This document shows, one piece after another, positions 5,424 through 12,962 of a stretch of 21,813 nucleotides of DNA (position 1 is the stretch's first letter; each line of letters starts with the position of its first letter). Origin of the DNA: Fastidiosipila sp964627125 (GTDB lineage Bacteria; Bacillota; Clostridia; Saccharofermentanales; Fastidiosipilaceae); NCBI GenBank assembly GCA_964627125.1, contig CAZVJQ010000028.1:1-21813 (forward strand), given 5' to 3'. Under the pieces are notes generated by a model. It had not been told where the DNA came from, ran no database searches, and was given only the letters and a program-made list of their open reading frames with translations. A program made the position numbers and the translations under genes.

Positions 5424-7949
5424 ATGCAAAACTACGAAGGTTTAGGGGAATTTTATTTAGGTAAGGTTGTCGACGAAGAAACTATGCAGACCGTTGACCA
5501 ATACTATCTACTAGATTCTAAGGATTTAAATACACATGCTGTAATAGTGGGTATGACAGGGTCAGGTAAGACAGGTTTAGCTATTGGATTATTAGAAGAA
5601 GCAGTCATGGATAACATACCAGCTATTGTCATTGATCCTAAAGGGGACATGAGTAACTTACTATTAAGCTTCCCAGATTTTAAGGCGGAGGATTTTGCAC
5701 CTTGGATAGATCCTGCAGAAGCTGCACAAGCTGGTCAATCACCTGAAGAGTTTGCAGCTAAGGTGGCTAACGATTGGAAGACTGGTTTAGAGTCATCAGA
5801 CATTACTGCAGATAGAGTTAGAGAGTATAAGGAAAAATCTATTATTAATGTTTATACTCCAGGAAGTAGCGCTGGTAAGCAATTATCAATTTTAGATTTA
5901 GCAGATTTACCATCTGAAGCTGTCTTAAATGACAGTGAGAGTTTAAATGACTATGTCAGTTCTACAGTTTCAAGTTTATTATCTCTATTAAAAATAGATG
6001 CGGATCCATTAACCAGCAGAGAGCATATTTTACTAAGTAATGTTTTATTAAATAAATGGAATAACAGAGAGAATGTAAGTTTAGCTAGTTTAATTCAATC
6101 TATTCAACAACCTGGAATTGATACTATCGGTGTTTTACCATTAGAGAACTTCTTCCCACAGGCAGATAGAAATAAATTAGCAATGCAATTTAATAATTTA
6201 TTAGCATCTCCTAGTTTTAATACATGGTTACAAGGTGAAGAGCTTAATATTCAAAATCTTCTATACACTAAAGATGCTAAGGCTAAGATTAGTGTTATTT
6301 CATTAAATCATTTAAGTGAAGAAGATAGAGTATTTATAGTTTCAATTATTTTAAATAAGATTGTTTCTTGGACTAGAGCACAAACAGGTACTTCTAGCTT
6401 GAGAGCTATGCTATACATGGATGAAATTTTTGGTTACTTCCCACCTGTCAGTAATCCACCAACTAAAAAACCACTTCTAACATTATTAAAACAAGCTAGA
6501 GCTTATGGTTTATCTGTTGTTTTAGCTACACAAAACCCAGTCGATTTAGACTATAAAGGTTTATCTAATATTGGTACTTGGTTTATCGGTAGACTACAAA
6601 CTGAGCAAGATAAAAATAGATTATTAGATGGATTGAAATCTGCGGATAATGCGGATGCAGTTCTAAATGCAGGTCAAATTAATGATTTAATTTCTAATTT
6701 ACCTAAGAGAACTTTCTTAGTTAATAATGTTCATGAGGATGGACCAGAATTATTCACTACAAGATGGGCTATGTCTTACTTAACAGGTCCTATGACTAGA
6801 AAACAAATTGAGCTAGTAAGTAAGGATCAGAAAGTTGTAGAAGCTCCTGTAGAGAAAGAAATTGGTATGGGTAGTGTTGCAGGAACTAATGAAGCTGCAG
6901 TTGCTCCTGCTCAAGCTGTAAACCCATGGGAATCAACTGGTGTTGTCAGCAGTGTAGGACAAGAGGAAGAAACAGCTCCTGTACAAAATACAAGTATTGG
7001 AACTCTTCCAGATATACCATCTAACATTGATCAATACTATATGCCAAGCAATAGAGCTAGTGGCAATTTAGCCTACTTACCTTCACTCTATGCAATTGTA
7101 GATACTTTATTTGAAGATAAGAAACACAATATTGCATCAAGAGTTTCCACGATTTGGAATACACCTATTAATGAAGGAATAATTGCAGTTGATTGGGCTA
7201 ATACTAGTGGCGCTAAGCCTGAAGCAGATGAGTTAACTACTGAATCTGAGGCAATGAGATTCTTGAATGTTCCTCAAAGTACAAACAGGAAGGGTAATTA
7301 CACTCAGTGGCAGAAAGATTTAGTAGATTACCTTTACAAGGAACAAGAATTAGTCTTAATGGAAAATACTGTTAATGGTATGGTTTCCAACATAGATGAA
7401 GAGAGACAAGAATTTATCTTAAGAGTTGAACAAGCTTTAAGAGAAACTAGAGATCAAGATATTGCAGATTTAAAAGATGATTATAAAAACAAGATTGCTA
7501 GAGCTCAGGAGAAGGTCCGTAAGGCTGAAGCTAGAGTTGAAAGAGAAGCTGGTCAAGCTAAACAAGCTAAGATGAATACTTTTATTGACCTAGGTTCTAC
7601 AATTCTGGACAGCTTCTTAGGTAGAAAGAAATTTGGTAAGTCTACTGTAAGTAAGGCAGCTAGATCTGCAAGATCTGCTGGTCGTGCAACACAACAAGGA
7701 ACAGATGTTGAAAGAGCACAGGCAGATTTAGATACATACCAAGAAGACTTAAATAGACTTGAAGCTGAATTAGAAAGAGACTTAAATGCTCTATCTGATA
7801 GCTATGCTACAGCAGGTAAGAACATAAGTGATTTCACTGTTACTCCACTTAAGAAGAATATTAATGTGAGAGCTTTTGCTCTATTATGGCTACCATTTGA
7901 AGAGGGTGCAGACGGCAGTTTATCTGCTCTATACGATATAGAAAAGTAA
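5424..7949 (+). CDS. HerA/FtsK-like ATPase with C-terminal coiled coil
   Basis: An 841-residue P-loop ATPase of the HerA/FtsK/VirB4 superfamily. The N-terminal Walker A is GMTGSGKT (43-50), followed by IDPKGDMSNLL (70-80), a signature of HerA-like proteins. Walker B is LYMDEIFGYFPP with Asp333 and Glu334, and LATQNP (367-372) is the sensor motif. A region with RLQTEQDKNRLLDGL follows. After an Ala/Val-rich linker (about 470-520), residues about 640-800 form a long charged coiled coil interrupted by a short hydrophobic segment (TFIDLGSTILDSFLG) and an Arg/Ser/Ala-rich stretch. The protein ends in a conserved-looking ALLWLPFEEG segment. No NurA nuclease or other defence partner is adjacent, so a DNA-translocation role is not established. 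The gene follows the microprotein and runs into maf with no gap. Confidence 0.85.
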   Translation: MQNYEGLGEFYLGKVVDEETMQTVDQYYLLDSKDLNTHAVIVGMTGSGKTGLAIGLLEEAVMDNIPAIVIDPKGDMSNLLLSFPDFKAEDFAPWIDPAEAAQAGQSPEEFAAKVANDWKTGLESSDITADRVREYKEKSIINVYTPGSSAGKQLSILDLADLPSEAVLNDSESLNDYVSSTVSSLLSLLKIDADPLTSREHILLSNVLLNKWNNRENVSLASLIQSIQQPGIDTIGVLPLENFFPQADRNKLAMQFNNLLASPSFNTWLQGEELNIQNLLYTKDAKAKISVISLNHLSEEDRVFIVSIILNKIVSWTRAQTGTSSLRAMLYMDEIFGYFPPVSNPPTKKPLLTLLKQARAYGLSVVLATQNPVDLDYKGLSNIGTWFIGRLQTEQDKNRLLDGLKSADNADAVLNAGQINDLISNLPKRTFLVNNVHEDGPELFTTRWAMSYLTGPMTRKQIELVSKDQKVVEAPVEKEIGMGSVAGTNEAAVAPAQAVNPWESTGVVSSVGQEEETAPVQNTSIGTLPDIPSNIDQYYMPSNRASGNLAYLPSLYAIVDTLFEDKKHNIASRVSTIWNTPINEGIIAVDWANTSGAKPEADELTTESEAMRFLNVPQSTNRKGNYTQWQKDLVDYLYKEQELVLMENTVNGMVSNIDEERQEFILRVEQALRETRDQDIADLKDDYKNKIARAQEKVRKAEARVEREAGQAKQAKMNTFIDLGSTILDSFLGRKKFGKSTVSKAARSARSAGRATQQGTDVERAQADLDTYQEDLNRLEAELERDLNALSDSYATAGKNISDFTVTPLKKNINVRAFALLWLPFEEGADGSLSALYDIEK

Positions 7950-7952
7950 TTG

Positions 7953-8585
7953 ATGTTAGAGAAATTAGATAATAAAAACTTGCTACTAGCCAGTGCTTCG
8001 CCTAGGCGTAAGCAGATACTAGAATTATTAAATTTGAAATTTTCAGTTTTAATACCTGAGAATTCAGATAGCAAGGAAACTCTTTTACAAGCTAAATTAG
8101 AGCTCAATGAGAGTGAAGATTTTAAAACTTATATGAAAAGATATGTGCTTTCGCTCGCTGAAGCGAAGGCACAATCTGCTCTTGAGAGTATTAATTTAAG
8201 TAAAGAAGATATCTTAATTACTGCAGATACGATTGTTGTTTGCGACGAGAAAATTTACCCTAAGCCTAAAGATAATGAGCATGCTAAATCTATGCTTAAA
8301 GAATTATCAGGGAAAACTCATGAGGTTTTGACTGCAGTTACGCTTTCTAGTTTAGATAAGAGCATTTCATTTATTGAGATGACTGAAGTTGAATTTTACC
8401 CATTAGATGAAACACAAGAAGAATTGATAGATACTTATGTTGAAGCAGGTATGTCTAATGGTAAAGCAGCCGCTTACGGCATACAAGACTTTGGCCTAAG
8501 TTTTATAAAGAAAATTAACGGTGATTACTATAATGTTATGGGATTACCAGCAGCTAGATTATTATGTGAGATGTTAGAATTCTAG
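7953..8585 (+). CDS. maf: Maf-family nucleotide pyrophosphatase
   Basis: A 210-residue Maf protein, which hydrolyses non-canonical or dTTP/UTP-type nucleotides to monophosphates and has been linked to septum control. Recognised motifs: SASPRRK (14-20) at the start, ADTIV with catalytic Asp92, Lys104-Pro105, GKTHEV (120-125), SNGKAAAYGIQ (168-178) and YYNVMGLP (192-199). It is slightly longer than the usual 185-200 residues because of an insert after PENSDSKE, where the family normally has PDVDE. The ATG at 7953 comes three bases after the stop of the ATPase gene; a TTG at 7950 is the alternative. No good ribosome binding site is visible, so translation is probably coupled to the upstream gene. 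Confidence 0.9.
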   Translation: MLEKLDNKNLLLASASPRRKQILELLNLKFSVLIPENSDSKETLLQAKLELNESEDFKTYMKRYVLSLAEAKAQSALESINLSKEDILITADTIVVCDEKIYPKPKDNEHAKSMLKELSGKTHEVLTAVTLSSLDKSISFIEMTEVEFYPLDETQEELIDTYVEAGMSNGKAAAYGIQDFGLSFIKKINGDYYNVMGLPAARLLCEMLEF

Positions 8586-8617
8586 ATATATAGTTTACTA
8601 AGTTCAATCGCTATAAG

Positions 8618-8626
8618 TGTTATACT
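8618..8626 (+). promoter_or_regulatory. Candidate extended -10 promoter of the small lipoprotein gene
   Basis: TGTTATACT matches an extended -10 element (TGnTATAAT with one change), about 35 bases upstream of the start codon at 8662. No good -35 is seen, which is tolerable for extended -10 promoters. Confidence 0.4.
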
Positions 8627-8661
8627 TTTGAAATTGAAAATAAGGGAAGAGAAGTGGAAAA

Positions 8662-9192
8662 ATGAAAAAGATAGTATCAAGTTTTTTAGCAGTAGCAATG
8701 GTTTTTGTTTTAGTTGCATGTGCTAGTCCAGATGTAACAATTACAATTCCAGTAGAAATAACATCACAAGAGGATGTATTTTCAGTAGAAGATTTTGCAG
8801 AGAATGAAGATATCAAGAGCTACAATGAAAATGCAGATGGCTCGGTAGATATAACAATGTCAAAAGAAGCTCATGATGAACTTCTAGTAGAACTAAGAGC
8901 AAACATACAAGATAGTGCAGATGGTATTTTGGAACAAGAGGTAGGATTTACTGATATAACTTTTAATGATGATATAAGTGAATTTAACTTTGAAATTCCA
9001 GCAGATACATATACAGAACAACATGATTTTTATGCATACTTATTCTTACCTGTAGGATATATTTACCAGGTATTTGCAGGTGTAGATTCTGACAATATAG
9101 AAGTAGTGGTAAATTACAAAGATGGTAGTGAAGTAATAGAAACATTTACTTATAGTGAGCTTGCTGAAGCTGAGGCAAATGCTGCACCTTAG
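8662..9192 (+). CDS. Small secreted lipoprotein, function unknown
   Basis: A 176-residue lipoprotein. MKK and a hydrophobic stretch lead to the lipobox LVAC, so Cys20 is the predicted lipid anchor. The mature part is acidic (many Asp and Glu) and likely mixed alpha/beta. A helix about 66-92 (MSKEAHDELLVELRANIQDS) is followed by strands around TDITFNDDISEFNFEI, a short hydrophobic patch FYAYLFLPVGYIYQVFAG (123-140) and VVVNYKDGSEVIETFTYS. I do not recognise the family. The gene has its own candidate promoter and a strong terminator, so it looks monocistronic. AAGTGG upstream is a modest ribosome binding site. It may be a cell-surface binding or stress-related protein, but nothing decides this. 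Confidence 0.8.
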   Translation: MKKIVSSFLAVAMVFVLVACASPDVTITIPVEITSQEDVFSVEDFAENEDIKSYNENADGSVDITMSKEAHDELLVELRANIQDSADGILEQEVGFTDITFNDDISEFNFEIPADTYTEQHDFYAYLFLPVGYIYQVFAGVDSDNIEVVVNYKDGSEVIETFTYSELAEAEANAAP

Positions 9193-9211
9193 TAGTAACT
9201 AACTAAAAATT

Positions 9212-9257
9212 AAAGCCAGATACGAGAACAAGATTAGCTCAAATATCTGGCTTTTTT
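9212..9257 (+). terminator. Intrinsic terminator of the small lipoprotein gene
   Basis: Perfect 11-base arms (AAAGCCAGATA and TATCTGGCTTT) enclose a 21-base loop containing a small GAG/CTC inner stem. A six-T run (9252-9257) follows. It lies just before the stop of the convergent minus-strand gene. Confidence 0.92.
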
Positions 9258-9259
9258 AT

Positions 9260-9739
9260 TTAATCTATCTTAGCCATTTCAATTCTATTCATCAAATCTA
9301 TCAATTCACCTAGTTCATATTTTTCTTGCCAATTTCGTTTATGGAAATGAAGAAGGACTATAGCAGTAACTTTAAATATTATTAATGCTATTAGCCATGG
9401 TGTTCTAACAACAGATGTCCACATTAGAGTAAGTATGGCAGACATAATCAGAGTATAGAAGATTATATTAAGTCTCTTCATATCTACTTCACTTGGAAAT
9501 GGCCTCTCTGTGAAAATCAGTAAGGAGAAGAAAAATCCAAAGGACCCCACTAAAGTTGCATAGGACAAAATATTTGCAGTTACATAGAACTGATTTGCAT
9601 AAGGAGCGATTCTCCCTGAAGCACCAAAGTAAATGTATATTGTAGAAAGGGAAAATGGCCCAATAAATAGCATATAAAGTAGACCTGTGAACAGTAGACC
9701 TAATAAAATATATCCGACTCTTTTGGAAGTTTTATCCAT
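9260..9739 (-). CDS. Four-helix membrane protein of unknown function
   Basis: A 159-residue integral membrane protein. The chosen ATG at 9739 is preceded by AAAGGAG at seven bases; the frame opens seven codons earlier but without a ribosome binding site. Four hydrophobic segments are visible at about 9-29, 54-76, 91-110 and 114-131, with a charged C-terminal tail (about 133-159, HKRNWQEKYELGELIDLM). Between helices one and two lies an aromatic external loop with IYIYFGASGRIAPYANQFY. I do not recognise the family. A terminator separates it from the upstream HTH gene, so it is probably transcribed on its own. Confidence 0.75.
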   Translation of the reverse strand: MDKTSKRVGYILLGLLFTGLLYMLFIGPFSLSTIYIYFGASGRIAPYANQFYVTANILSYATLVGSFGFFFSLLIFTERPFPSEVDMKRLNIIFYTLIMSAILTLMWTSVVRTPWLIALIIFKVTAIVLLHFHKRNWQEKYELGELIDLMNRIEMAKID

Positions 9740-9835
9740 AGCTAGCTCCTTTATAAGCAATCTGTTATCGAGTTCATTTTCTTAAGTTTAGCATTTTTAT
9801 ATTAATTTTGATTTAACTATGCCCACTACGCCGTT

Positions 9836-9872
9836 AAATGAAAAGAAGCAGACCCAATTGGATCTGCCTCTT
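9836..9872 (-). terminator. Intrinsic terminator of the DUF2975-HTH operon
   Basis: On the minus strand GCAGATCC and GGGTCTGC pair around AATT with one G-U wobble. The stem is extended by AAGAG/TTCTT, and TTTTCATTT follows. It begins about 20 bases past the stop of the HTH gene. Confidence 0.87.
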
Positions 9873-9893
9873 CAAACTTAAAATATCTAATTC

Positions 9894-10106
9894 TTATTCT
9901 TCGTCTGGAACAAACTCTAATATATCACCTGGTTGGCAGTCTAGGGCATTACAAATTGCCTCAAGAGTAGTGAAACGAATTGCCTTAGCCTTACCAGTTT
10001 TTAGGTTCGACAAATTACTCTGGGTAATTCCCACTAGTTCACTTAATTCTTTAAGCTGCATTTTTCTTCTTGCAAGCATCACATCTAAATTTACAATAAT
10101 AGCCAT
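9894..10106 (-). CDS. YozG-like helix-turn-helix regulator (XRE family)
   Basis: A 70-residue single-domain DNA-binding protein of the Cro/C1 XRE type. The helix-turn-helix spans about 16-38 (LKELSELVGITQSNLSNLKTG), followed by FTTLEAICNALDCQPGDILEF, which is highly typical of YozG-like regulators. It starts two bases after the stop of the DUF2975 gene, so the pair is one transcription unit and probably translationally coupled. Such HTH genes regularly accompany DUF2975 membrane proteins; control of its own operon by this protein is a reasonable inference but is not shown here. Confidence 0.9.
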   Translation of the reverse strand: MAIIVNLDVMLARRKMQLKELSELVGITQSNLSNLKTGKAKAIRFTTLEAICNALDCQPGDILEFVPDEE

Positions 10107-10108
10107 AA

Positions 10109-10585
10109 TTACACCGTCAAATCATTTTCTTCTCTGTACTTAACTGCCTCAATAAACAACTCTTCTGCGAAGTAGAAGAAGAGTGCTATCATTAAGAAAA
10201 CCACAGCTACTCCAAGTACATAGATTCCTGTAGGACCTGTTCCCCCCGTCGTTCCAAAAGTTAAAATAGCGAAGAAGGCGAATGTTAGTAGAGAAGTTAT
10301 AGTGAACAGTATTGCTCCAATTTTAATAAATTTAATATTCTCTCTAACAAATATGTTCTTAAATATACTCTGTATCACTACATATATACCAATTACTAAA
10401 GTAGCTAAGACAGAAGTTAATCCAACATACATTAGTCCTAGAACAATATTTGTGTACCTAGTATAGTCAGGATCACCCACTGTTACATCATTCCACATCA
10501 TTGTTAGTATTGGATAAAGCCCTACACCAAATAATAATACTACTACGAGTCCAATAACAAGAAAAATTTTACCTAACTTTCGCAT
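10109..10585 (-). CDS. DUF2975 membrane protein
   Basis: A 158-residue membrane protein. Hydrophobic helices lie at about 7-29, 46-73, 87-110 and 120-141. Two signatures fit DUF2975: IFVRENIKFIKIGAILF (78-94) and the C-terminal FAEELFIEAVKYREENDLTV, where the ending ENDLTV is a hallmark. The function of the family is not known. Its constant partner is a YozG-like HTH protein, found here immediately downstream. GGAGG stands before the ATG, and a near-consensus promoter lies about 30 bases upstream. Confidence 0.9.
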   Translation of the reverse strand: MRKLGKIFLVIGLVVVLLFGVGLYPILTMMWNDVTVGDPDYTRYTNIVLGLMYVGLTSVLATLVIGIYVVIQSIFKNIFVRENIKFIKIGAILFTITSLLTFAFFAILTFGTTGGTGPTGIYVLGVAVVFLMIALFFYFAEELFIEAVKYREENDLTV

Positions 10586-10613
10586 ATCTACCTCCAGTTA
10601 TTTCCATAAATTG

Positions 10614-10642
10614 ATTATAAATCAGAGTTTATTGCAAGTCAA
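10614..10642 (-). promoter_or_regulatory. Promoter of the DUF2975-HTH operon
   Basis: On the minus strand TTGACT (10637-10642) and TATAAT (10614-10619) are separated by exactly 17 bases, a near-perfect housekeeping promoter. The -10 box ends 28 bases before the start codon, leaving a leader of roughly 20 bases. Confidence 0.8.
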
Positions 10643-10707
10643 GCAAAAAATATCGAAAAACAATAAATTCACAACTCTTTAACTTAGAGTAAATTTTGAT
10701 ATTAACC

Positions 10708-10736
10708 TTAATATTAAAGCATATTATTGATATAAT
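10708..10736 (+). promoter_or_regulatory. Promoter of pepA
   Basis: TTAATA (10708-10713) and a perfect TATAAT (10731-10736) are 17 bases apart, about 60 bases before the pepA start. The two divergent promoters in this gap do not overlap. Confidence 0.6.
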
Positions 10737-10794
10737 GTATTTTAATATGGTCCAAGAGACAGGCATATGAAAAATAGTAAAAGGATGGAAAGAA

Positions 10795-12219
10795 ATGATA
10801 AGTTTTAAATTCGATGATCTATTAGGCGTAAATGTAAGATTAGTCACTACAGCAGTAGAAAATGACTTAGTTAATATCGCCAAGAAAAATTCAGGATTCG
10901 CTGCAAAAGCATCTGAAGTTTTCTACATTCCAAGTGCAAATGAAGCAGCTAGCTTATTAGTTGGTTTAGGTGAAGCAGAGAAAGTAAATGCAGAAACATT
11001 ACGTGAAGCAGCATTTAAAGCAGCTCAAACTTTAAAATCTAATAAAGTTACAAGCGCAAATGTAGAAGTAGCAGACTTAGAATTAGATAATAAATTAGTA
11101 TTACAAGCTGTAGCTGAAGGTTTCTTACACTCAGACTACAAGTTCTCAAGAAAAACAGGCGAAGATGCTAATAAGAAAGAAGAGTTAGCAATTAGCTTAA
11201 ATGGTTTCAGCGTAGATGGGTTAGATGTTCAAGCATCAGTTGAAGAAATTCAAAACCTAGTAGAAGGTATTTTCTTTGCACGTGATTTAGCAAACATTAC
11301 ATCAAATGAGATGCATCCAGAAACATTAGCAAATGAAGCTAAAGAAAAATTAGAGCCACTAGGTGTTAAAGTAACAATCTTTGATGAGCAAGAAATGCAA
11401 GACATGGGAATGGAAGCAGCTTATGCAGTTGGTAAAGGTTCAGACTTCCCACCAAGATTTGTTGTTATGGAATACAACGGTGATGACTCAACAAATGATA
11501 GATTAGCTCTAGTTGGTAAAGCTATTTGTTATGACAGTGGTGGTTATAGCTTAAAACCATCAAACAGCATGAAAGCAATGCACGATGATATGGGTGGTGC
11601 AGCAACAGTAATTGGTGCTATCTTTGCTTTGGCCAAGAACAATGTTAAAACAAATGTTATTGGTACATTCGCAGCTACAGAAAACTTAGTATCAGGTAAG
11701 AGTTACCGTGTAGGTGACATTATCGGATCACTATCAGGTAAGACAATTGAGATTGAAAACACAGACGCAGAAGGTCGTGTTACATTAGCAGACTCAGTTC
11801 ACTACGCATCTAAGCAAGAAAATGTTACTGGTTTAATCGACATCGCAACACTAACAGGTGCAGCTTTATCAGCATTAGCACGTGAATATACAGCTGTTAT
11901 TACAAATAACGACGAGTTATTCCAAGCTGTTAAGGAAGCTGGTGAGCGTTCAGGCGAGAAGGTATGGGAATTACCAAACGATGAAGTATTCAAGAAGATG
12001 AACCATTCAAAAGTTGCTGACTTAACTAACTCAGCAGGTGGTGGTGCAGGATCAGCTACAGCTGGTTTATTCGTAGGTGAATTCTTAGATAATCAAGAAT
12101 TACCATGGGTACACTTAGATATCGCAGGTACAGCATGGTTAGACTCACCTGATGGTTACCTACCAACACGTGCAACAGGTGTTCACGTTAAAACATTCTA
12201 CAACTTATTAAATAAATAA
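10795..12219 (+). CDS. pepA: Leucyl aminopeptidase (M17 family)
   Basis: A 474-residue cytosolic aminopeptidase that removes N-terminal residues from peptides with two catalytic metals. The C-terminal catalytic domain carries all expected metal ligands at family spacing: Lys242, Asp247 (GKAICYDSGG), Asp265 (HDDMGGAA), Asp324 and Glu326 in NTDAEGR (322-328), with Arg328. The first motif is slightly unusual: GKAICYDSGG where most members have GKGxxFDSGG. The N-terminal domain (1-150) is divergent, as is normal. Arg is often CGT here, whereas neighbours use AGA, suggesting high expression. It is monocistronic with its own promoter and terminator. AAAGGA stands about ten bases before the ATG. Confidence 0.93.
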   Translation: MISFKFDDLLGVNVRLVTTAVENDLVNIAKKNSGFAAKASEVFYIPSANEAASLLVGLGEAEKVNAETLREAAFKAAQTLKSNKVTSANVEVADLELDNKLVLQAVAEGFLHSDYKFSRKTGEDANKKEELAISLNGFSVDGLDVQASVEEIQNLVEGIFFARDLANITSNEMHPETLANEAKEKLEPLGVKVTIFDEQEMQDMGMEAAYAVGKGSDFPPRFVVMEYNGDDSTNDRLALVGKAICYDSGGYSLKPSNSMKAMHDDMGGAATVIGAIFALAKNNVKTNVIGTFAATENLVSGKSYRVGDIIGSLSGKTIEIENTDAEGRVTLADSVHYASKQENVTGLIDIATLTGAALSALAREYTAVITNNDELFQAVKEAGERSGEKVWELPNDEVFKKMNHSKVADLTNSAGGGAGSATAGLFVGEFLDNQELPWVHLDIAGTAWLDSPDGYLPTRATGVHVKTFYNLLNK

Positions 12220-12249
12220 TAGTTTAGAAAATATATAATTAATAATTTT

Positions 12250-12278
12250 CCTGGATCTGTAATGGGTCCAGGATTTTT
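12250..12278 (+). terminator. Intrinsic terminator of pepA
   Basis: CCTGGATC and GGTCCAGG form an eight-pair stem with one wobble around a seven-base loop. A run of five T follows, about 30 bases past the pepA stop. Confidence 0.9.
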
Positions 12279-12365
12279 GTTAGCTAAATAACCTACCATT
12301 CTTTCTACGTACTATGTTATTATAAAGACACAGCTGATGGATATTACTTATTCAGGAGGCAAATT

Positions 12366-12866
12366 ATGGAAAGAATGCAGAAGTTACAAAATCTATCAAT
12401 CCAAGTATTCTTGTGGATTTTAGTTTATCTAATATCTAGAATCTTTCTGCGTGATCATTATTTCTTCGACTGGATTAGCCATAACTGGCGTTTCTATTTC
12501 ACCTTAATGACAATAGCAATTATCATTTATCTAATTCATAGAAACGTTGGTTGGGTTATGAGCCTAGCTAATATTGCTGGTGTCCTAATTGGGCAATTCC
12601 TAGGAAATTACCTTCATGCAAATTCAATTGAACAAATTACTTCTGATATGGAAGAACAGAGTAGATATCTTCTATCAAGTCATCAACATGTATTCATCTG
12701 GATTAGTGTCATTGTTACTGCTGTTATAATTGCAATTATAGTAGAAACAATAAGATCTGTTATAAGACATAAACGAGAAATAGAATATGTGAATCCTAAA
12801 AGTTTGGAACAAGCTGTTGTTGATAAAACAATCTTAGAAAAATATAATACTAATGAGCTTAAATAA
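12366..12866 (+). CDS. Small membrane protein of unknown function
   Basis: A 166-residue membrane protein. Hydrophobic segments are at about 11-28, 41-58, 61-81 and 109-126, with an external or cytoplasmic loop (about 82-108) and a charged C-terminal tail of about 40 residues (RHKREIEYVNPKSLEQAVV). I do not recognise a family. A strong AGGAGG site seven bases before the ATG supports the start. It is preceded by the pepA terminator and followed by the convergent response regulator gene, so it stands alone. No promoter is convincing. Confidence 0.75.
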   Translation: MERMQKLQNLSIQVFLWILVYLISRIFLRDHYFFDWISHNWRFYFTLMTIAIIIYLIHRNVGWVMSLANIAGVLIGQFLGNYLHANSIEQITSDMEEQSRYLLSSHQHVFIWISVIVTAVIIAIIVETIRSVIRHKREIEYVNPKSLEQAVVDKTILEKYNTNELK

Positions 12867-12962
12867 TTAGTAGTTCAACTTAAGCATTTCTATCTGGACT
12901 CCAACAAGCGGCATCAATAACCGAAACCAACCTTACCCACGTCTGCACATTATCACGCAAAC
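12867..12962. other. Convergent intergenic region with unusual base composition
   Basis: Between the membrane protein and response regulator genes lie 96 bases richer in G and C than other gaps here (about 12893-12965). I see no coding frame, hairpin terminator or T run. A nine-base inverted repeat (AGTTCAACT at 12872-12880, AGTTGAACT at 12974-12982) flanks it, its right arm inside the regulator's 3' end. Confidence 0.35.

Noticed and set aside
5424..8585. HerA-like ATPase as part of an antiviral defence cassette.
   Set aside because: Neighbours are maf, a microprotein and an S66 peptidase; no nuclease, SIR2, methyltransferase or mobile element signs were found.
11624..11637. GCTTTGGCCAAG inside pepA as a further copy of the palindrome.
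   Set aside because: It is only a partial match and encodes the Ala-Leu-Ala-Lys of the protein; chance is a sufficient explanation.
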